In this document: positions 34,506-44,063 of the stretch, piece by piece
Layout of the letters: the number at the start of each line of letters is the position of its first letter
Position numbering within the stretch: the first letter of the stretch is position 1
Program-made: the position numbers and the translations under genes
Source: Hyphomicrobiales bacterium
GTDB taxonomy: Bacteria > Pseudomonadota > Alphaproteobacteria > Rhizobiales > Rhodobiaceae
Direction of reading: 5' to 3'
Length of the DNA: 64,000 nt
Assembly: GCA_002869065.1 (NCBI GenBank)
Contig: PKTR01000001.1
Coordinates: 19,118 to 83,117, forward strand
The notes under the pieces: generated by a model
The model's input: only the letters and a program-made list of their open reading frames with translations
What the model was told of the DNA's origin: nothing
Database searches by the model: none

Positions 34506-36347
34506 TCAGCGCTGAAGCGCGATCGCCTGCACCTCGGTCAGGAAGTCTAGCACATTGCAGCCAACGTAAAGGAAGCCGTCGACGCCGGCGGCTTTGAGCG
34601 CGGCTTCGAGATCGCCCGGCCGGCCCGCGAGCGAGATATGAGCGGCGCCCGCGTCCTTGACGGCTTTTGCCGCCGTTTCGGCAAGATCGGCGTAGACCGC
34701 ATCCGACGAGCACAGGCAGCAGATCCGCGCACCGCTGTCGGCGAAGGCTTTCGCGGCGGTGTCCGCATCGGCGGCACCCTCGCCGATGATTGCCTCGATA
34801 CCGGCGGCCTCGAAGAAGTTCTTGGCGAACGTCGCCCGCGCCGTGAAGTCGGCGATGCGGCCGAGCGTGGCAAGGAACACCGCCGGACGCTTGCCGGTCT
34901 CGGCGAGAAAGGCGTCCGCCTGATCGCGCAACGCTTCATACACGGCGCCGAGCCGGATCGGAGCGAGCGCACCGTCTCCGGAGACCGGTGCATCGAACGC
35001 GGTCACCTCAAGCGCCTTGACCGGTGCTTCGTGGATGTTCGGGAACTCGCTGGTGCCGGTGATCGCAACCTTGCGCTTGGCGATGTCGCGGTCGCGCGCG
35101 GCACGTACGGTGGTGATCTTTTCCTGCAGATCGCCGGAGGCGAGGGCGGCCGAAAGCCCGCCGGCAGCCTCGATTTCCTGGAACAGCGCCCAGGCCGCCT
35201 GCGCGAGCTGGTCGGTCATGGTCTCGACATAGCCGGAACCGGCCGCCGGGTCGGCGACGCGGTAGAGGTTCGATTCTTCCAGCAGCACCGACTGGGTGTT
35301 GCGGGCAACGCGGCGGGCAAAGCCGTCGGCAAGCCCCAGCGCGGCTGTAAACGGCAGCACCGTCAGCGACGTCGCGCCGCCAACGCCGGCGGCAAATCCG
35401 GCAATGGTCGTGCGCAGCATGTTCACCCACGGGTCGCGGCGCGTCATCATCCGCCAGGCGGTTTCGGTGTGAACGGTGAGGGTGGTCGGGGCAACGCCGC
35501 AGGCCTCGCAGACCTGCCGCCAGAGGCGGCGCAGGGCGCGGATCTTGGCGATGCCGAGGAACTGCTCGGCGTCGACCGACACGACGGCTTCGATCGCCGC
35601 AACCGCATCTTCCAGCGCCATGCCGGTGGCTTCGAGCGCGCGCAGATAGCCGACCGCAGCGGCGAGCACGGCCGCAATCTCCTGCGCTTCCGACGCGCCG
35701 GCGGCGTGGAACGGACGGCCATCGGCGGCAAGGAACGGACCGGCGAAGCCGTTAGCCTTCAGCGCGACGGCAGCAGCAGCAGCCTTGGCCACCGCATCGG
35801 CATCAGCAGTGCCTGAGGCGGCCTGTGCGCCGAGCGGATCGATGCCGAAGGAAACCGACACGGAGGCGGGTGCCGTGCCGGAGGCCTTGATATGCGCGGC
35901 AAGCGCTGCAGCGGCGGCAACCCCGTCGGCGCCGGCATTGAGCCGGATACGGATCGCATCGAGCAGCACGTCGTCGAGAAGTGTTACGAAAGTGGCGGCG
36001 TCAGTGAGGCCGTCGATGCCAAACCCGAACGCATTCGGCGCGCCACGACCGACAATGTCGAGGCCTGCGGCGCCGCCTGCGAGATCGTCAAGCGCAATGG
36101 CGTTCGCCGCCTTCGCATCCGGATGATCGGCGCGCTGCAGCGCGGCCCAGGGGGCGGCATCGGCCCGCCCCGGCTCGGCCACCGCGTTGGCGGCCTGCGG
36201 GTAGAGCGGCTCGATCGCAAGCCCGTCATCGGTCTTGCTGCGCAGCTTGTCGAAAGCGGCACCCTTCAGCGCCTTTTCAACGGCGGCGAGCCAGGTTGTT
36301 TCGTTGGCGCCGGCAAAATCGTCCGACAGCAGGGAAATGGAAGCCAT
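34506..36347 (-). CDS. methylmalonyl-CoA mutase, small subunit
   Basis: 613 residues from the ATG at 36347 (MASISLLS). It has the same barrel-plus-B12-domain fold as the large subunit but degenerate. [20 protein letters not shown] and [20 protein letters not shown] keep family likeness, while the cobalamin region reads [13 protein letters not shown] and lacks DxHxxG, as expected for the non-catalytic partner. It is exceptionally alanine-rich, also usual for this subunit. It is the first gene of a two-gene transcript with the catalytic subunit. Confidence 0.93.
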   Translation of the reverse strand: MASISLLSDDFAGANETTWLAAVEKALKGAAFDKLRSKTDDGLAIEPLYPQAANAVAEPGRADAAPWAALQRADHPDAKAANAIALDDLAGGAAGLDIVGRGAPNAFGFGIDGLTDAATFVTLLDDVLLDAIRIRLNAGADGVAAAAALAAHIKASGTAPASVSVSFGIDPLGAQAASGTADADAVAKAAAAAVALKANGFAGPFLAADGRPFHAAGASEAQEIAAVLAAAVGYLRALEATGMALEDAVAAIEAVVSVDAEQFLGIAKIRALRRLWRQVCEACGVAPTTLTVHTETAWRMMTRRDPWVNMLRTTIAGFAAGVGGATSLTVLPFTAALGLADGFARRVARNTQSVLLEESNLYRVADPAAGSGYVETMTDQLAQAAWALFQEIEAAGGLSAALASGDLQEKITTVRAARDRDIAKRKVAITGTSEFPNIHEAPVKALEVTAFDAPVSGDGALAPIRLGAVYEALRDQADAFLAETGKRPAVFLATLGRIADFTARATFAKNFFEAAGIEAIIGEGAADADTAAKAFADSGARICCLCSSDAVYADLAETAAKAVKDAGAAHISLAGRPGDLEAALKAAGVDGFLYVGCNVLDFLTEVQAIALQR

Positions 36348-36540
36348 GGCGCGTTCCCGAATTGGTTCGGCCCGGCGCAATCACATGCCGGGCAGGCCTT
36401 CAAAGTTTGCCCGTCCTTATACGGATTTCACAAGGGCCGGGGCAAGTTAGGCAAAGGGCGAGGGCGACGCTCACCCGCGATCTCGATCGGCATGTCGTGT
36501 TCGCAGCAGAATGCCGTCCGGAAGCGTAACGCGCAAAGAA

Positions 36541-36567
36541 AAAGGGAGCACCGTCGATGCCCCCTTT
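36541..36567 (-). terminator. terminator of the DUF4332 gene
   Basis: On the minus strand AAAGGGGGCA and TGCTCCCTTT form a 10-bp stem (one G-T pair) followed by TTCTTTG. It lies about 80 nt after the DUF4332 stop. Confidence 0.65.
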
Positions 36568-36648
36568 CCAAATCGCACAAACCACCGTGGCGCGACCGGG
36601 CGGTGCGCCGCGCGCCGGTGTGAACCGGCCTGCCGATGGGATCGGCTC

Positions 36649-37059
36649 TTAGTAGGTCATCATCGGCGGCAGCGACTTGGCCTGCTCAACCCATTTGGCG
36701 ACGGCCTTTTCGCTCGGCAGCAGCCGGACGAGTTTCTTCTCGGCGTTGACCTCGGCCATCTTGGCTGTGAGGTTGTCGGCGCGACGGTGCTTCAGTTCCT
36801 TCACCGTGTCGACGCCGGCCGCTTCCAGAAGCTCTGAATACTCTTCCGCAACGCCCTTGATCCGCATCAGGTCGGCCATGTTGGCCCACTTGAGGATGCG
36901 GGCATCGTCGATGCCGCTTTCCTCAGCGACCGCCTTGCGGCCCTTCGGATCCTTGGCGCGCTCAAGCAGCTTGCCCGTGGTGCGAATACCGATGGCCTTC
37001 AGCTTTTCGGCATAGGTGGGGCCGATGCCTTCAATGTCGATAATGGAATAGGATGACAT
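36649..37059 (-). CDS. DUF4332 helix-hairpin-helix protein
   Basis: 136 residues. It begins MSSYSIIDIEGIGPTYAEKL, a helix-hairpin-helix (IEGIGPTYAEKLKAIGI), with a second HhH-like unit at MADLMRIKGVAEEYSELLEAAGV, as in DUF4332 proteins. Such folds resemble nucleic-acid-binding modules of polymerases and RuvA-like proteins, but no function is established for this family. It is small, monodomain and cytoplasmic, with a good ribosome site (AGGAGGAG). Confidence 0.85.
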   Translation of the reverse strand: MSSYSIIDIEGIGPTYAEKLKAIGIRTTGKLLERAKDPKGRKAVAEESGIDDARILKWANMADLMRIKGVAEEYSELLEAAGVDTVKELKHRRADNLTAKMAEVNAEKKLVRLLPSEKAVAKWVEQAKSLPPMMTY

Positions 37060-37146
37060 GCCCGTGTGCTCCTCCTGTGTGCAGGTGTTCCGTCTCTAAC
37101 ATCCGGGACTTTGTCCCGGCTCGCGGCCCCTTGCTGTTCCCCGGTG

Positions 37147-37539
37147 TCAGGAAATGAACTGCCCCAGACCCGGAATTGAACCGATCACCTCGTCGACGAC
37201 ATCCGGACCGGCCTTTTCGCGCGCCATGCCGACGACTTCGTCGGTCACGCCCTTGACCTGATCCATGTCGAGACCGGCGTCTGTGAGCTGATTGAGGGCG
37301 CCCATGGCACCAAGACCGCCGCCCAGCGAACCGAGAGCGCCGAGCAGTCCGCCGCTCTTCTTTTCGCCCGCCTGCGCGTCTATCAGTTCCTGCGCGCCGG
37401 GAATGGCCTTGATCATTTCAGCCACGGTCCCTTCCGAACCTTCCTTGGTCAGGAAGTTCAGGATGATGCCGACGGCTTTTTTTGCCAGCTCCTCGTCGAT
37501 GCCGACATTGGCGACAATGCGGCTGATCAACTCCTCCAT
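37147..37539 (-). CDS. conserved small protein, DUF2267/DUF2780-like
   Basis: 130 residues from the ATG at 37539 (GGAGG 6 nt upstream). It is helical with a central Gly/Leu linker (GGLLGALGSLGGGLGAMGAL). The N-terminal half MEELISRIVANVGIDEELA resembles small DUF2267/DUF2780-type proteins, but the assignment is uncertain. No signal peptide or membrane segment is evident. It is divergent from the HerA-like gene across a roughly 200-nt AT-richer region. Confidence 0.65.
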   Translation of the reverse strand: MEELISRIVANVGIDEELAKKAVGIILNFLTKEGSEGTVAEMIKAIPGAQELIDAQAGEKKSGGLLGALGSLGGGLGAMGALNQLTDAGLDMDQVKGVTDEVVGMAREKAGPDVVDEVIGSIPGLGQFIS

Positions 37540-37744
37540 CGGATGCCTCCAGATTGATACATTTGCCGCAGATGTGACAACAGGCGTGCCGCAAAGACAA
37601 GTGATTCCTTGTGATTTCGGCAATTTTCCGGGGATATTTGCCGCTTTGTCGCAACCCCTGGCAGATGAGGCCAGGCCGCCGCTACGGCATGTTTCGCGCG
37701 CTTGTCGGCGCACGGACCGGATTCTATAACCGACGACGAGTCAT

Positions 37745-39283
37745 ATGGGGGAAACAGCGATGCTCATCGACGGCAAGGTCTATCTCGGCACCAGCGACAA
37801 GCCGGAATATCTCGATCTTGCCTATGCCAACCGGCACGGGCTGATCACGGGCGCGACCGGCACAGGCAAGACCGTGTCGCTGCAGATTTTGGCAGAGGGC
37901 TTTTCCGCCGCCGGAGTTCCGGTCTTCTGCGCCGACATCAAGGGCGACCTGTCGGGCATCGCGACGGCGGGCGAGACGAAGGACTTCCTCGAGAAGCGCG
38001 CAAAGACGATCGGCTTCGACGACTACCGTTACGAAGCCTTTCCGACCGTGTTCTGGGACCTGTTCGGCGAGCAGGGCCACCCGATCCGCACCACGATCAG
38101 CGAGATGGGCCCGCTTCTGCTGTCGCGCTTGCTCGGCCTGACCGATGTGCAGGAAGGTGTGCTTAACGTCGCCTTCCGCCTGGCCGACGACGAGGGCCTG
38201 TTGCTGCTCGATCTGAAGGACCTGCGCGCGCTGCTCGTCAACGTCGACGGTCGCCGCGACGAGATCTCGGCCAGCTACGGCCGCGTTTCGACCGCTTCGA
38301 TCGGTGCGATCCAGCGCCGCCTGCTGGTGCTGGAAGAGCAGGGCGGCGACAATTTCTTTGGCGAGCCGGCTCTGCGCATCGCCGATATCATGCGCACCGA
38401 TGTCGACGGGCGCGGCATCGTCAATGTGCTCGCCGCCGACAAGTTGATGCCGAACCCACATCTCTACGCCACCTTCCTCTTGTGGCTGATGTCGGAGCTG
38501 TTCGAGGAACTGCCGGAAGTCGGCGATCCCGACAAGCCGCGCCTCGTCTTCTTCTTCGACGAAGCGCACCTGCTGTTCGACGAGGCGCCGAAGGTGCTGC
38601 TCGACAAGGTCGAGCAGGTGGTCCGGCTGATCCGCTCCAAGGGCGTCGGTGTCTTCTTCGTCACCCAGAACCCGCTCGACGTGCCCGACGAGGTGCTCGG
38701 CCAGCTCGGAAACAGGGTGCAGCATGCGCTGCGCGCCTTTACCCCGCGCGATCAACGTGCCGTGCGTGCTGCCGCCCAGACTTTCCGTCAGAACCCGGAC
38801 CTCGACACCGAAGAGGTGATCATGGAACTCGGGGTCGGCGAGGCGCTGGTTTCGACGCTGGAGAAGAAGGGCATTCCCTCCATCGTCCAGCGCACGCTGA
38901 TCCGTCCGCCGTCATCCCGGCTTGGTCCGCTGACGCCGGCCGAGCGCCGCCAGATCGTCGCGACAAGCTCCATGGCTGGCTACTATGACCGCGAGATCGA
39001 CCGCGAGTCCGCCTACGAAGTGCTGCAGGAGCGGGCCGAGGCCGAAGCCCGCCGCGAGGAAGAACAGCGCCTGGCCGAAGAGCGCGAGAAGGAACGCGAG
39101 CGCATCGAAAAGGCGCGGGAACGCGACGCGCGGTCGAGCCGGTCCTCGTCGCGCTCATCGAGCCGCTCGCGCAACGATACGGTCACCGAAGCCGCGATCA
39201 AATCCGTTGTCCGCAGCGTTTCGACGACGCTTGGCCGCGAAATCGTGCGCGGCATCCTTGGTAGCCTGAAACGCGGCTTCTGA
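37745..39283 (+). CDS. HerA/FtsK-like ATPase, DUF853 (YjgR family)
   Basis: 512 residues (or 507 from the ATG at 37760, which has GGGGG upstream). Walker A GATGTGKT lies at about 35-42 and Walker [13 protein letters not shown] at about 265-275. The characteristic [16 protein letters not shown] and [21 protein letters not shown] define the DUF853 subgroup of HerA-like helicases. The C-terminal 90 residues are a charged coiled coil (E/R/K) ending in a Ser/Arg-rich stretch and a conserved basic tail. The cellular role is unknown; HerA relatives process DNA. Confidence 0.88.
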   Translation: MGETAMLIDGKVYLGTSDKPEYLDLAYANRHGLITGATGTGKTVSLQILAEGFSAAGVPVFCADIKGDLSGIATAGETKDFLEKRAKTIGFDDYRYEAFPTVFWDLFGEQGHPIRTTISEMGPLLLSRLLGLTDVQEGVLNVAFRLADDEGLLLLDLKDLRALLVNVDGRRDEISASYGRVSTASIGAIQRRLLVLEEQGGDNFFGEPALRIADIMRTDVDGRGIVNVLAADKLMPNPHLYATFLLWLMSELFEELPEVGDPDKPRLVFFFDEAHLLFDEAPKVLLDKVEQVVRLIRSKGVGVFFVTQNPLDVPDEVLGQLGNRVQHALRAFTPRDQRAVRAAAQTFRQNPDLDTEEVIMELGVGEALVSTLEKKGIPSIVQRTLIRPPSSRLGPLTPAERRQIVATSSMAGYYDREIDRESAYEVLQERAEAEARREEEQRLAEEREKERERIEKARERDARSSRSSSRSSSRSRNDTVTEAAIKSVVRSVSTTLGREIVRGILGSLKRGF

Positions 39284-39368
39284 CCTCCGCGCACTCCCGG
39301 CGCGGCCGTCATCTTTCGTCGTCCATCCGTGGTCCCGCATCGGGCGGAACCCGAACCGGAGTCATGCC

Positions 39369-40754
39369 ATGTCGTTGGAAAAGGTGCTGGCACGCATTGA
39401 TGCCGATCTCGATCAGAGCCTCGAACGGCTGTTCGATCTGATGCGCGTGAAGTCGATTTCCGCAGACCCTGCCTACAAGGCCGACTGCCAGGCCGCGGCC
39501 GAATGGTGCTCGAACGAGCTGACCGGCCTCGGTTTCGAGTCTTCCGTGCGTCCGACGCCGGGTCACCCCATGGTCGTCGCCCATCGCCGCGACGACGGCG
39601 CGACGGGGCCGAATGTCTTGTTCTACGGCCACTATGACGTGCAGCCGGTCGATCCGATCGAGCTGTGGGAGATGGACCCGTTCGACCCGCGCATCGTGAC
39701 GCGTGACGACGGTTCTAAAATGATCGTTGGACGCGGCAGTGACGATGATAAGGGGCAGTTGCTGACCTTCGTGGAGGCGGCGCGCGCCTGGATCGCCGAA
39801 ACCGGTAGTTTGCCGGTTCCCGTCTCGATCCTGTTCGAGGGTGAGGAGGAATCCGGCAGCCCGTCACTCGCCGGCTTCCTCGCCGAAAATGCCGAGGAGC
39901 TGAGCCTCGATCTCGCGCTCGTTTGCGACACCGGTATGTGGGATCGCAACACGCCGGCCATCACCACCATGCTGCGGGGGTTGATGGAAGATGAAATCGT
40001 CATCACTGCCGCCGACCGGGACCTGCATTCCGGCAGCTTCGGCAGCGCGGCCCGCAATCCGATCCACCTTCTGGCAAGCATCATCGCCGATCTGCACGAT
40101 GAGAACGGAAGTGTGGCCGTGCCCGGCTTCTATGATGACGTTGCCGACCTGCCGGCCGAGATCAAGGCGATGTGGGATGGCCTGGGCTTCGACGAGGCCG
40201 CCTTCCTCGGGCAGATCGGCCTGTCGGTTCCGGCTGGCGAAGCTGATCGCTCGGTGCTCGAACAGATCTGGTCGCGGCCGACCTGCGAGATCAACGGCAT
40301 CATCGGCGGCTATACGGGCGAGGGCTTCAAGACCGTGATCCCGTCGAAGGCGTCGGCGAAGATTTCCTGCCGGCTGGTCGGCGGTCAGGATCCCGAAAAG
40401 GTGCGCACCGCATTCCGCGACTTCGTTCGCGCGCGCATGCCGGCCGATTGCACCGTCGAGTTCCTCTCGCATGGCGGAAGCCCCGGCTTTACCGTGCCGA
40501 TCGACAGCCCGGCGCTCAATCAGGGGCGCGCCGCGCTCGACGCCGAATGGGAGAACCCAGCCGTACTGATGGCCATGGGGGGATCGATCCCCATCGTCGG
40601 CGATTTCAAGCACAAGCTCGGCATGGAGACGCTGATGATCGGTTTCGGCCTCGACGATGACCGCATCCACTCGCCGAACGAGAAGTACGAGCTCAAGAGC
40701 TTCCACAAAGGTATCCGCTCCTGGGCGCGGGTGCTGGCCGAACTCGCCGGCTGA
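39369..40754 (+). CDS. M20-family metallopeptidase (dipeptidase)
   Basis: 461 residues. Zinc and catalytic motifs are NVLFYGHYDVQPVDP (His ligand and catalytic Asp), GRGSDDDKGQLL (bridging Asp), LFEGEEESGSPSL (catalytic Glu and ligand Glu), LVCDTGMWD and HSPNEKYELKSFHKG (last His). The dimerisation domain holds DRDLHSGSFGS and NGIIGGYTGEGFKTVIPS. It is closest to the M20 dipeptidase/CNDP-like group. Cytoplasmic, with GGAG before the ATG. It is followed by a strong terminator. Confidence 0.92.
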   Translation: MSLEKVLARIDADLDQSLERLFDLMRVKSISADPAYKADCQAAAEWCSNELTGLGFESSVRPTPGHPMVVAHRRDDGATGPNVLFYGHYDVQPVDPIELWEMDPFDPRIVTRDDGSKMIVGRGSDDDKGQLLTFVEAARAWIAETGSLPVPVSILFEGEEESGSPSLAGFLAENAEELSLDLALVCDTGMWDRNTPAITTMLRGLMEDEIVITAADRDLHSGSFGSAARNPIHLLASIIADLHDENGSVAVPGFYDDVADLPAEIKAMWDGLGFDEAAFLGQIGLSVPAGEADRSVLEQIWSRPTCEINGIIGGYTGEGFKTVIPSKASAKISCRLVGGQDPEKVRTAFRDFVRARMPADCTVEFLSHGGSPGFTVPIDSPALNQGRAALDAEWENPAVLMAMGGSIPIVGDFKHKLGMETLMIGFGLDDDRIHSPNEKYELKSFHKGIRSWARVLAELAG

Positions 40755-40775
40755 TCAAGGCGAGTGCTCAAAAAG

Positions 40776-40805
40776 AAAACGCCCGGGGGAAGACCCGGGC
40801 GTTTT
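40776..40805. terminator. bidirectional terminator between the M20 peptidase and DUF2147 genes
   Basis: AAAACGCCCGGG (40776-40787) pairs with CCCGGGCGTTTT (40794-40805), with a 6-nt loop. It suits both convergent genes. Confidence 0.88.
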
Positions 40806-40834
40806 GCGTTCAGTACAGCTGGCGCGAAGGAGCG

Positions 40835-41194
40835 TTAGCGCGTCCAGGTCTCGGAATCGCACATCGACTTGCCGATGGCGCAGCCCTTAACCGACAGCTG
40901 GTTGCCGCTCAGCTTCACGGTGCCGTTGAAAGTCATCCAGCTGCCCATCTTCGGGTGCCACATGTCGCCGGCCCAGGTGTTTGCACCGGTCTTCGGGATG
41001 CCCTTGAACATCTTGAAGCCGGATTTCTTGCCGCTGGTCACGACGCCGCACATCTTGCCGCCGCAATCGCTCACCTTGGCGGTCGAGCCGTCCGGGCGCT
41101 TCCAGGTGCCGAACGGCGAAGCCGCGCTGGCGGTGACGGTGAAGGCGAGCAGGCCGGCAATGGCCACGCTGCTGCGAAGCAGAGAAATCTTCAT
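40835..41194 (-). CDS. secreted DUF2147-like protein
   Basis: 119 residues from the ATG at 41194 (MKISLLRSSVAI). The signal peptide cleaves after SASAAS-like TASA-AS. The mature protein has SPFGTWKRPDGSTAKV, DCGGKMCGVVTSGKK, GKSMCDSETWTR and two cysteine pairs, consistent with DUF2147 (a small lipocalin-like beta barrel). The fixed start of the mature part (GTW) is typical. It is periplasmic, of unknown role. The leader carries a hairpin right before the ribosome site. Confidence 0.8.
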   Translation of the reverse strand: MKISLLRSSVAIAGLLAFTVTASAASPFGTWKRPDGSTAKVSDCGGKMCGVVTSGKKSGFKMFKGIPKTGANTWAGDMWHPKMGSWMTFNGTVKLSGNQLSVKGCAIGKSMCDSETWTR

Positions 41195-41212
41195 TCGATT
41201 GGTCCCTCCCAG

Positions 41213-41232
41213 AAGACCCGTTTTCGGGTCTT
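41213..41232 (-). promoter_or_regulatory. leader hairpin upstream of the DUF2147 ribosome site
   Basis: On the minus strand AAGACCCG, loop AAAA, CGGGTCTT forms a perfect 8-bp stem ending two nt before GGGAGGG. It could stabilise the mRNA 5' end. Read on the plus strand it is followed by TTCTTT and would act as a terminator. Confidence 0.5.
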
Positions 41233-41497
41233 TTCTTTCCGTTTTGGTTCCACGCCTCAATTTCGAATGCGCGGAAAGCTGTCTTATGCCAAACCAGCCC
41301 AGGCTGGTGCGGCCCGCTGCAGCTTCTTGTTTTTATGTCGAAATTCGACGCGAGCGCCGTTCCCCTCGGAACATCCGACGCGACACGTTATCACATGCGA
41401 ATATGAATACCTATGGGATTGCACGCCGGGACAGGTGAAAATTCCTGGCGTCGAAAGCCGCCGCGACGAGATGGCCAGGCGTGCCTGTCCGTAGCGG

Positions 41498-42160
41498 TCA
41501 AGCGAGGGTTTCGAGCCCGCTCAGCGACGACAGGATCGCGCTCGGCGGCAGGTCGGAATACTCGTCCGGCTGGCCTGTGCGGTTGATCCAGACCGGGCGG
41601 AAGCCGAAGGCGGCAGCCCCCGCGATATCCCAGCGGTTGGACGACTGGAAGGAAACGGCCTCCGGGAACACCCGGAAATGGGTCGTCACCATCTCGTAGA
41701 CCCGCTCGTCGGTCTTGTAGGTCCGCAACTCGTCGACGGAGATGGACGCATCGACGACATTGTCGATCCCGGCGGAGGACACCGCGCTCGCGAGCATCTC
41801 CGGCGAACCGTTCGACAGGATCGCCACCCGCGCGCCGCTATCCTTCAATGCCCGCAAGACGCCGGGCACCTCCGGGTAGGCATCGAGATGGCGGTAGGCA
41901 TCGAGCAGCATCGGACGCACCGAGGTGTCGGCTGACGGCACCATGCGAAACGCATAATCGAGCGCCTGTTCGGTCAAGAGCCAGAAATCCTGATAGCGGC
42001 CCATCAGGGCGCGCACCCACGAGTATTCAAGCTGCTTGGCGCGCCAGATCTCCGACAGCCTCTGCCCGTCCGGACCAACCGCTTCGGCATGCCGGCGTAC
42101 CGCGGCATGAACGTCGAACAAGGTGCCGTAGGCGTCGAAAACATAGACCGAAGGTGCCAT
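41498..42160 (-). CDS. haloacid dehalogenase type II (L-2-haloacid dehalogenase-like)
   Basis: 220 residues from the ATG at 42160. HAD motif I VFDAYGTLFDV (nucleophile Asp10), LSNGSPEMLASA (motif II), lysine in RTYKTDERVYE and SSNRWDIAGAAAFGF. The last resembles the SSNxWDxxGA motif of L-DEX-type dehalogenases, which HAD phosphatases lack. It probably hydrolyses 2-haloacids to D-2-hydroxyacids, but relatives with other substrates exist. AGAGGCAGG precedes the ATG. The longer frame to 42307 is unlikely. Confidence 0.85.
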   Translation of the reverse strand: MAPSVYVFDAYGTLFDVHAAVRRHAEAVGPDGQRLSEIWRAKQLEYSWVRALMGRYQDFWLLTEQALDYAFRMVPSADTSVRPMLLDAYRHLDAYPEVPGVLRALKDSGARVAILSNGSPEMLASAVSSAGIDNVVDASISVDELRTYKTDERVYEMVTTHFRVFPEAVSFQSSNRWDIAGAAAFGFRPVWINRTGQPDEYSDLPPSAILSSLSGLETLA

Positions 42161-42363
42161 TGCGCCTGCCTCTTTCCTTGAATCTCGAGCGCGCCGCCGG
42201 GCTCCATTGACTGACTGCCGTTCGCCGCTTTGCGGTCTGTTCTGCGGTCGCTTCCTCGCCGGCGCCGCGCGCCGCCGCGTTTCCCGCTGCAAGACAATCG
42301 CGTTCATCCCTTCCGGTCAAGCCGCAAAGACCGCGTCGGCTTTCCTTCGCCTGTCCACGCGCG

Positions 42364-42804
42364 CTACGCCCCAGCCGGTGGCGGCAGCACCATCTTGCCG
42401 CTTTCATCCAGCAGGAAGATCGGGTTGAAGGCGATTTCCAGAAGGTGTCCGCCGGGGATGCGGACATAGCCGGAATAGCCGCCCCAGAACACCTCCTGCG
42501 GCGTCTTCACCGGCTCGCCGCCGGCTGCAACCGCACGGGCGAATGCTTCGTCGACGGCCTCCTTGCTGACGCCGTTCCAGGCAATCGAGACAGCGTGGTA
42601 GCTGCCGCCGTCGTCTTCGACCTCGGCATCCTCTGCCAGTGCCTTGCGCCCGAACAGCCCGAGTGACGTGGTTCCGGTGTCATAGAATGCGACCTGATCG
42701 CTCTCGAACGCGGCCGGTTTCCACCCCAGACCGTCTTCTAAGAACCGCCGCGCGGCAGCAAGATCGTCTAAGCCGAGTGTCACCATGGTGAGTCGCTGGT
42801 CCAT
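42364..42804 (-). CDS. VOC-superfamily (glyoxalase-like) protein
   Basis: 146 residues from the ATG at 42804 (GGGAGAG upstream). It begins MDQRLTMVTLGLDDLAAAR RFLEDGLGW with a break in my reading at the R-R pair, then SYHAVSIAWNGVS, and VFWGGYSGYVRIPGGHLLEIAFNP, the paired beta-alpha-beta-beta-beta unit of the vicinal-oxygen-chelate fold. Metal-type His/Glu positions (H in SYHAVS, E in LLEIAF) are present. The substrate is unknown. It is divergent from the aminotransferase gene. Confidence 0.82.
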   Translation of the reverse strand: MDQRLTMVTLGLDDLAAARRFLEDGLGWKPAAFESDQVAFYDTGTTSLGLFGRKALAEDAEVEDDGGSYHAVSIAWNGVSKEAVDEAFARAVAAGGEPVKTPQEVFWGGYSGYVRIPGGHLLEIAFNPIFLLDESGKMVLPPPAGA

Positions 42805-42973
42805 CGTTCTCTCCCTTTCGACGCCAATCCCTTCGAGTTTTTCCGAAATGCGGAGTTTTGTCCAGAACAAAAACAGAACATGCGTGCGCGAATGAAAAGA
42901 CCCGGTTTTTTTGCCCCAAGGAGTTGACGGCGGCCCGTGTGGTGCGTTCGATTTGCCAAACGGAGGACGCGTT

Positions 42974-43828
42974 ATGGCGGAATGGTCGAAAACCTGGACC
43001 TGGATCGACGGCGAGTGGCTGGAAGGCAATCCGCCGATTATGGGACCGCGAACCCATTCGAGCTGGCTGGGCTCGAGCGTCTTCGACGGTGCGCGCGGAT
43101 TTGAGGGCGTAATGCCTGACCTCGACCGGCACTGTCAGCGGGTCAATCATTCGGCCCGCGCCCTCGGCCTCGATCCGACCATGGAGGCCGGCGCCATCGA
43201 GGAACTCGCCAGGGAAGGCTACGCCAAATTCGGCGATGACGCGGCCGTCTATATCCGGCCGATGTACTGGGCGGAGGAGGGCGGCTTCATGGCCGTCGCT
43301 CCCGATCCGGACAGCACCAAATTTTGCTTGTGCATCTACGAGACGCCGATGCCGCAGCCGACCGGCTTCTCCGTCGGGCTGTCGCCGTTCCGCCGGCCGA
43401 CCATCGAGTGCATGCCGACCAACGCCAAGGCCGGCTGCCTCTATCCCAACAACGCCCGTGCCCTGCAGCGCGCACGCGATACCGGCTTCGACAACACGCT
43501 CGTCCTCGACATGCTCGGCAATGTCGCGGAACTGGCAACCGCGAACGTGTTCCTGGTGCGCGACGACCGTGTCTTCACGCCGGTGCCGAATGGGACCTTC
43601 CTCAATGGCATAACCCGCCAGCGCATCATCGCGCTGCTGCGCGAGGCCGGCTACGGCGTGTTCGAGACCTCGCTGCGCTACGAGGATTTCTACGCGGCGG
43701 ACGAAATCTTCTCGACCGGCAACTATTCCAAGGTCAGCCCGGTCAACCGGATCGGCGATCGCGCGATCGAACCGGGGCCGGTGGCTGCCAAGGCGCGCGA
43801 GCTCTACTGGGAGTGGGCGCACGCCTGA
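42974..43828 (+). CDS. class IV aminotransferase, branched-chain type
   Basis: 284 residues from the ATG at 42974 (CGGAGGA upstream). The PLP lysine is in MPTNAKAGCLYPNN, with Glu in GNVAELATANVFLV and the GITRQRIIALLREAGY block, and the conserved Thr/Ser phosphate-binding region FSTGNYSKV near the end. It belongs to the BCAT group (IlvE-like), possibly an atypical or D-selective member, because of the WTWIDGEWLEGNPPIMGPRTH start and the THSSWLGSSVFDGARGF region. Cytoplasmic, monocistronic. Confidence 0.88.
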   Translation: MAEWSKTWTWIDGEWLEGNPPIMGPRTHSSWLGSSVFDGARGFEGVMPDLDRHCQRVNHSARALGLDPTMEAGAIEELAREGYAKFGDDAAVYIRPMYWAEEGGFMAVAPDPDSTKFCLCIYETPMPQPTGFSVGLSPFRRPTIECMPTNAKAGCLYPNNARALQRARDTGFDNTLVLDMLGNVAELATANVFLVRDDRVFTPVPNGTFLNGITRQRIIALLREAGYGVFETSLRYEDFYAADEIFSTGNYSKVSPVNRIGDRAIEPGPVAAKARELYWEWAHA

Positions 43829-43961
43829 TATTGTCACACCAGTCGGCAGGCGGCGAAAATCCGGACAGCCGGCAAATTTCCGTTGATTTTCGACCGCGGG
43901 AATTTTTCGTTTTTTCGCATGTTTTCCCACGCCGCCGATTGCCGACGCGCGGGTCGCGACC

Positions 43962-43977
43962 TATGTTCCGAAACATA
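43962..43977. promoter_or_regulatory. palindrome upstream of sodB
   Basis: TATGTT-CCGA-AACATA (6-4-6) lies about 87 nt before the sodB ATG. It could be an operator for a redox or iron regulator; I did not match it to a named box. Confidence 0.35.
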
Positions 43978-44063
43978 AGTTCCCACCGCGGCAAAATGCC
44001 CCCAATTGCTCCGGTCGGTCGGCCTCGACCTGCACCGGGCGACAAACTCATGAGGAGATCGCA

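Noticed and set aside
41261..41497. Possible small gene between the DUF2147 and dehalogenase genes
   Set aside because: Only short shadow frames without ribosome sites; nothing recognisable.
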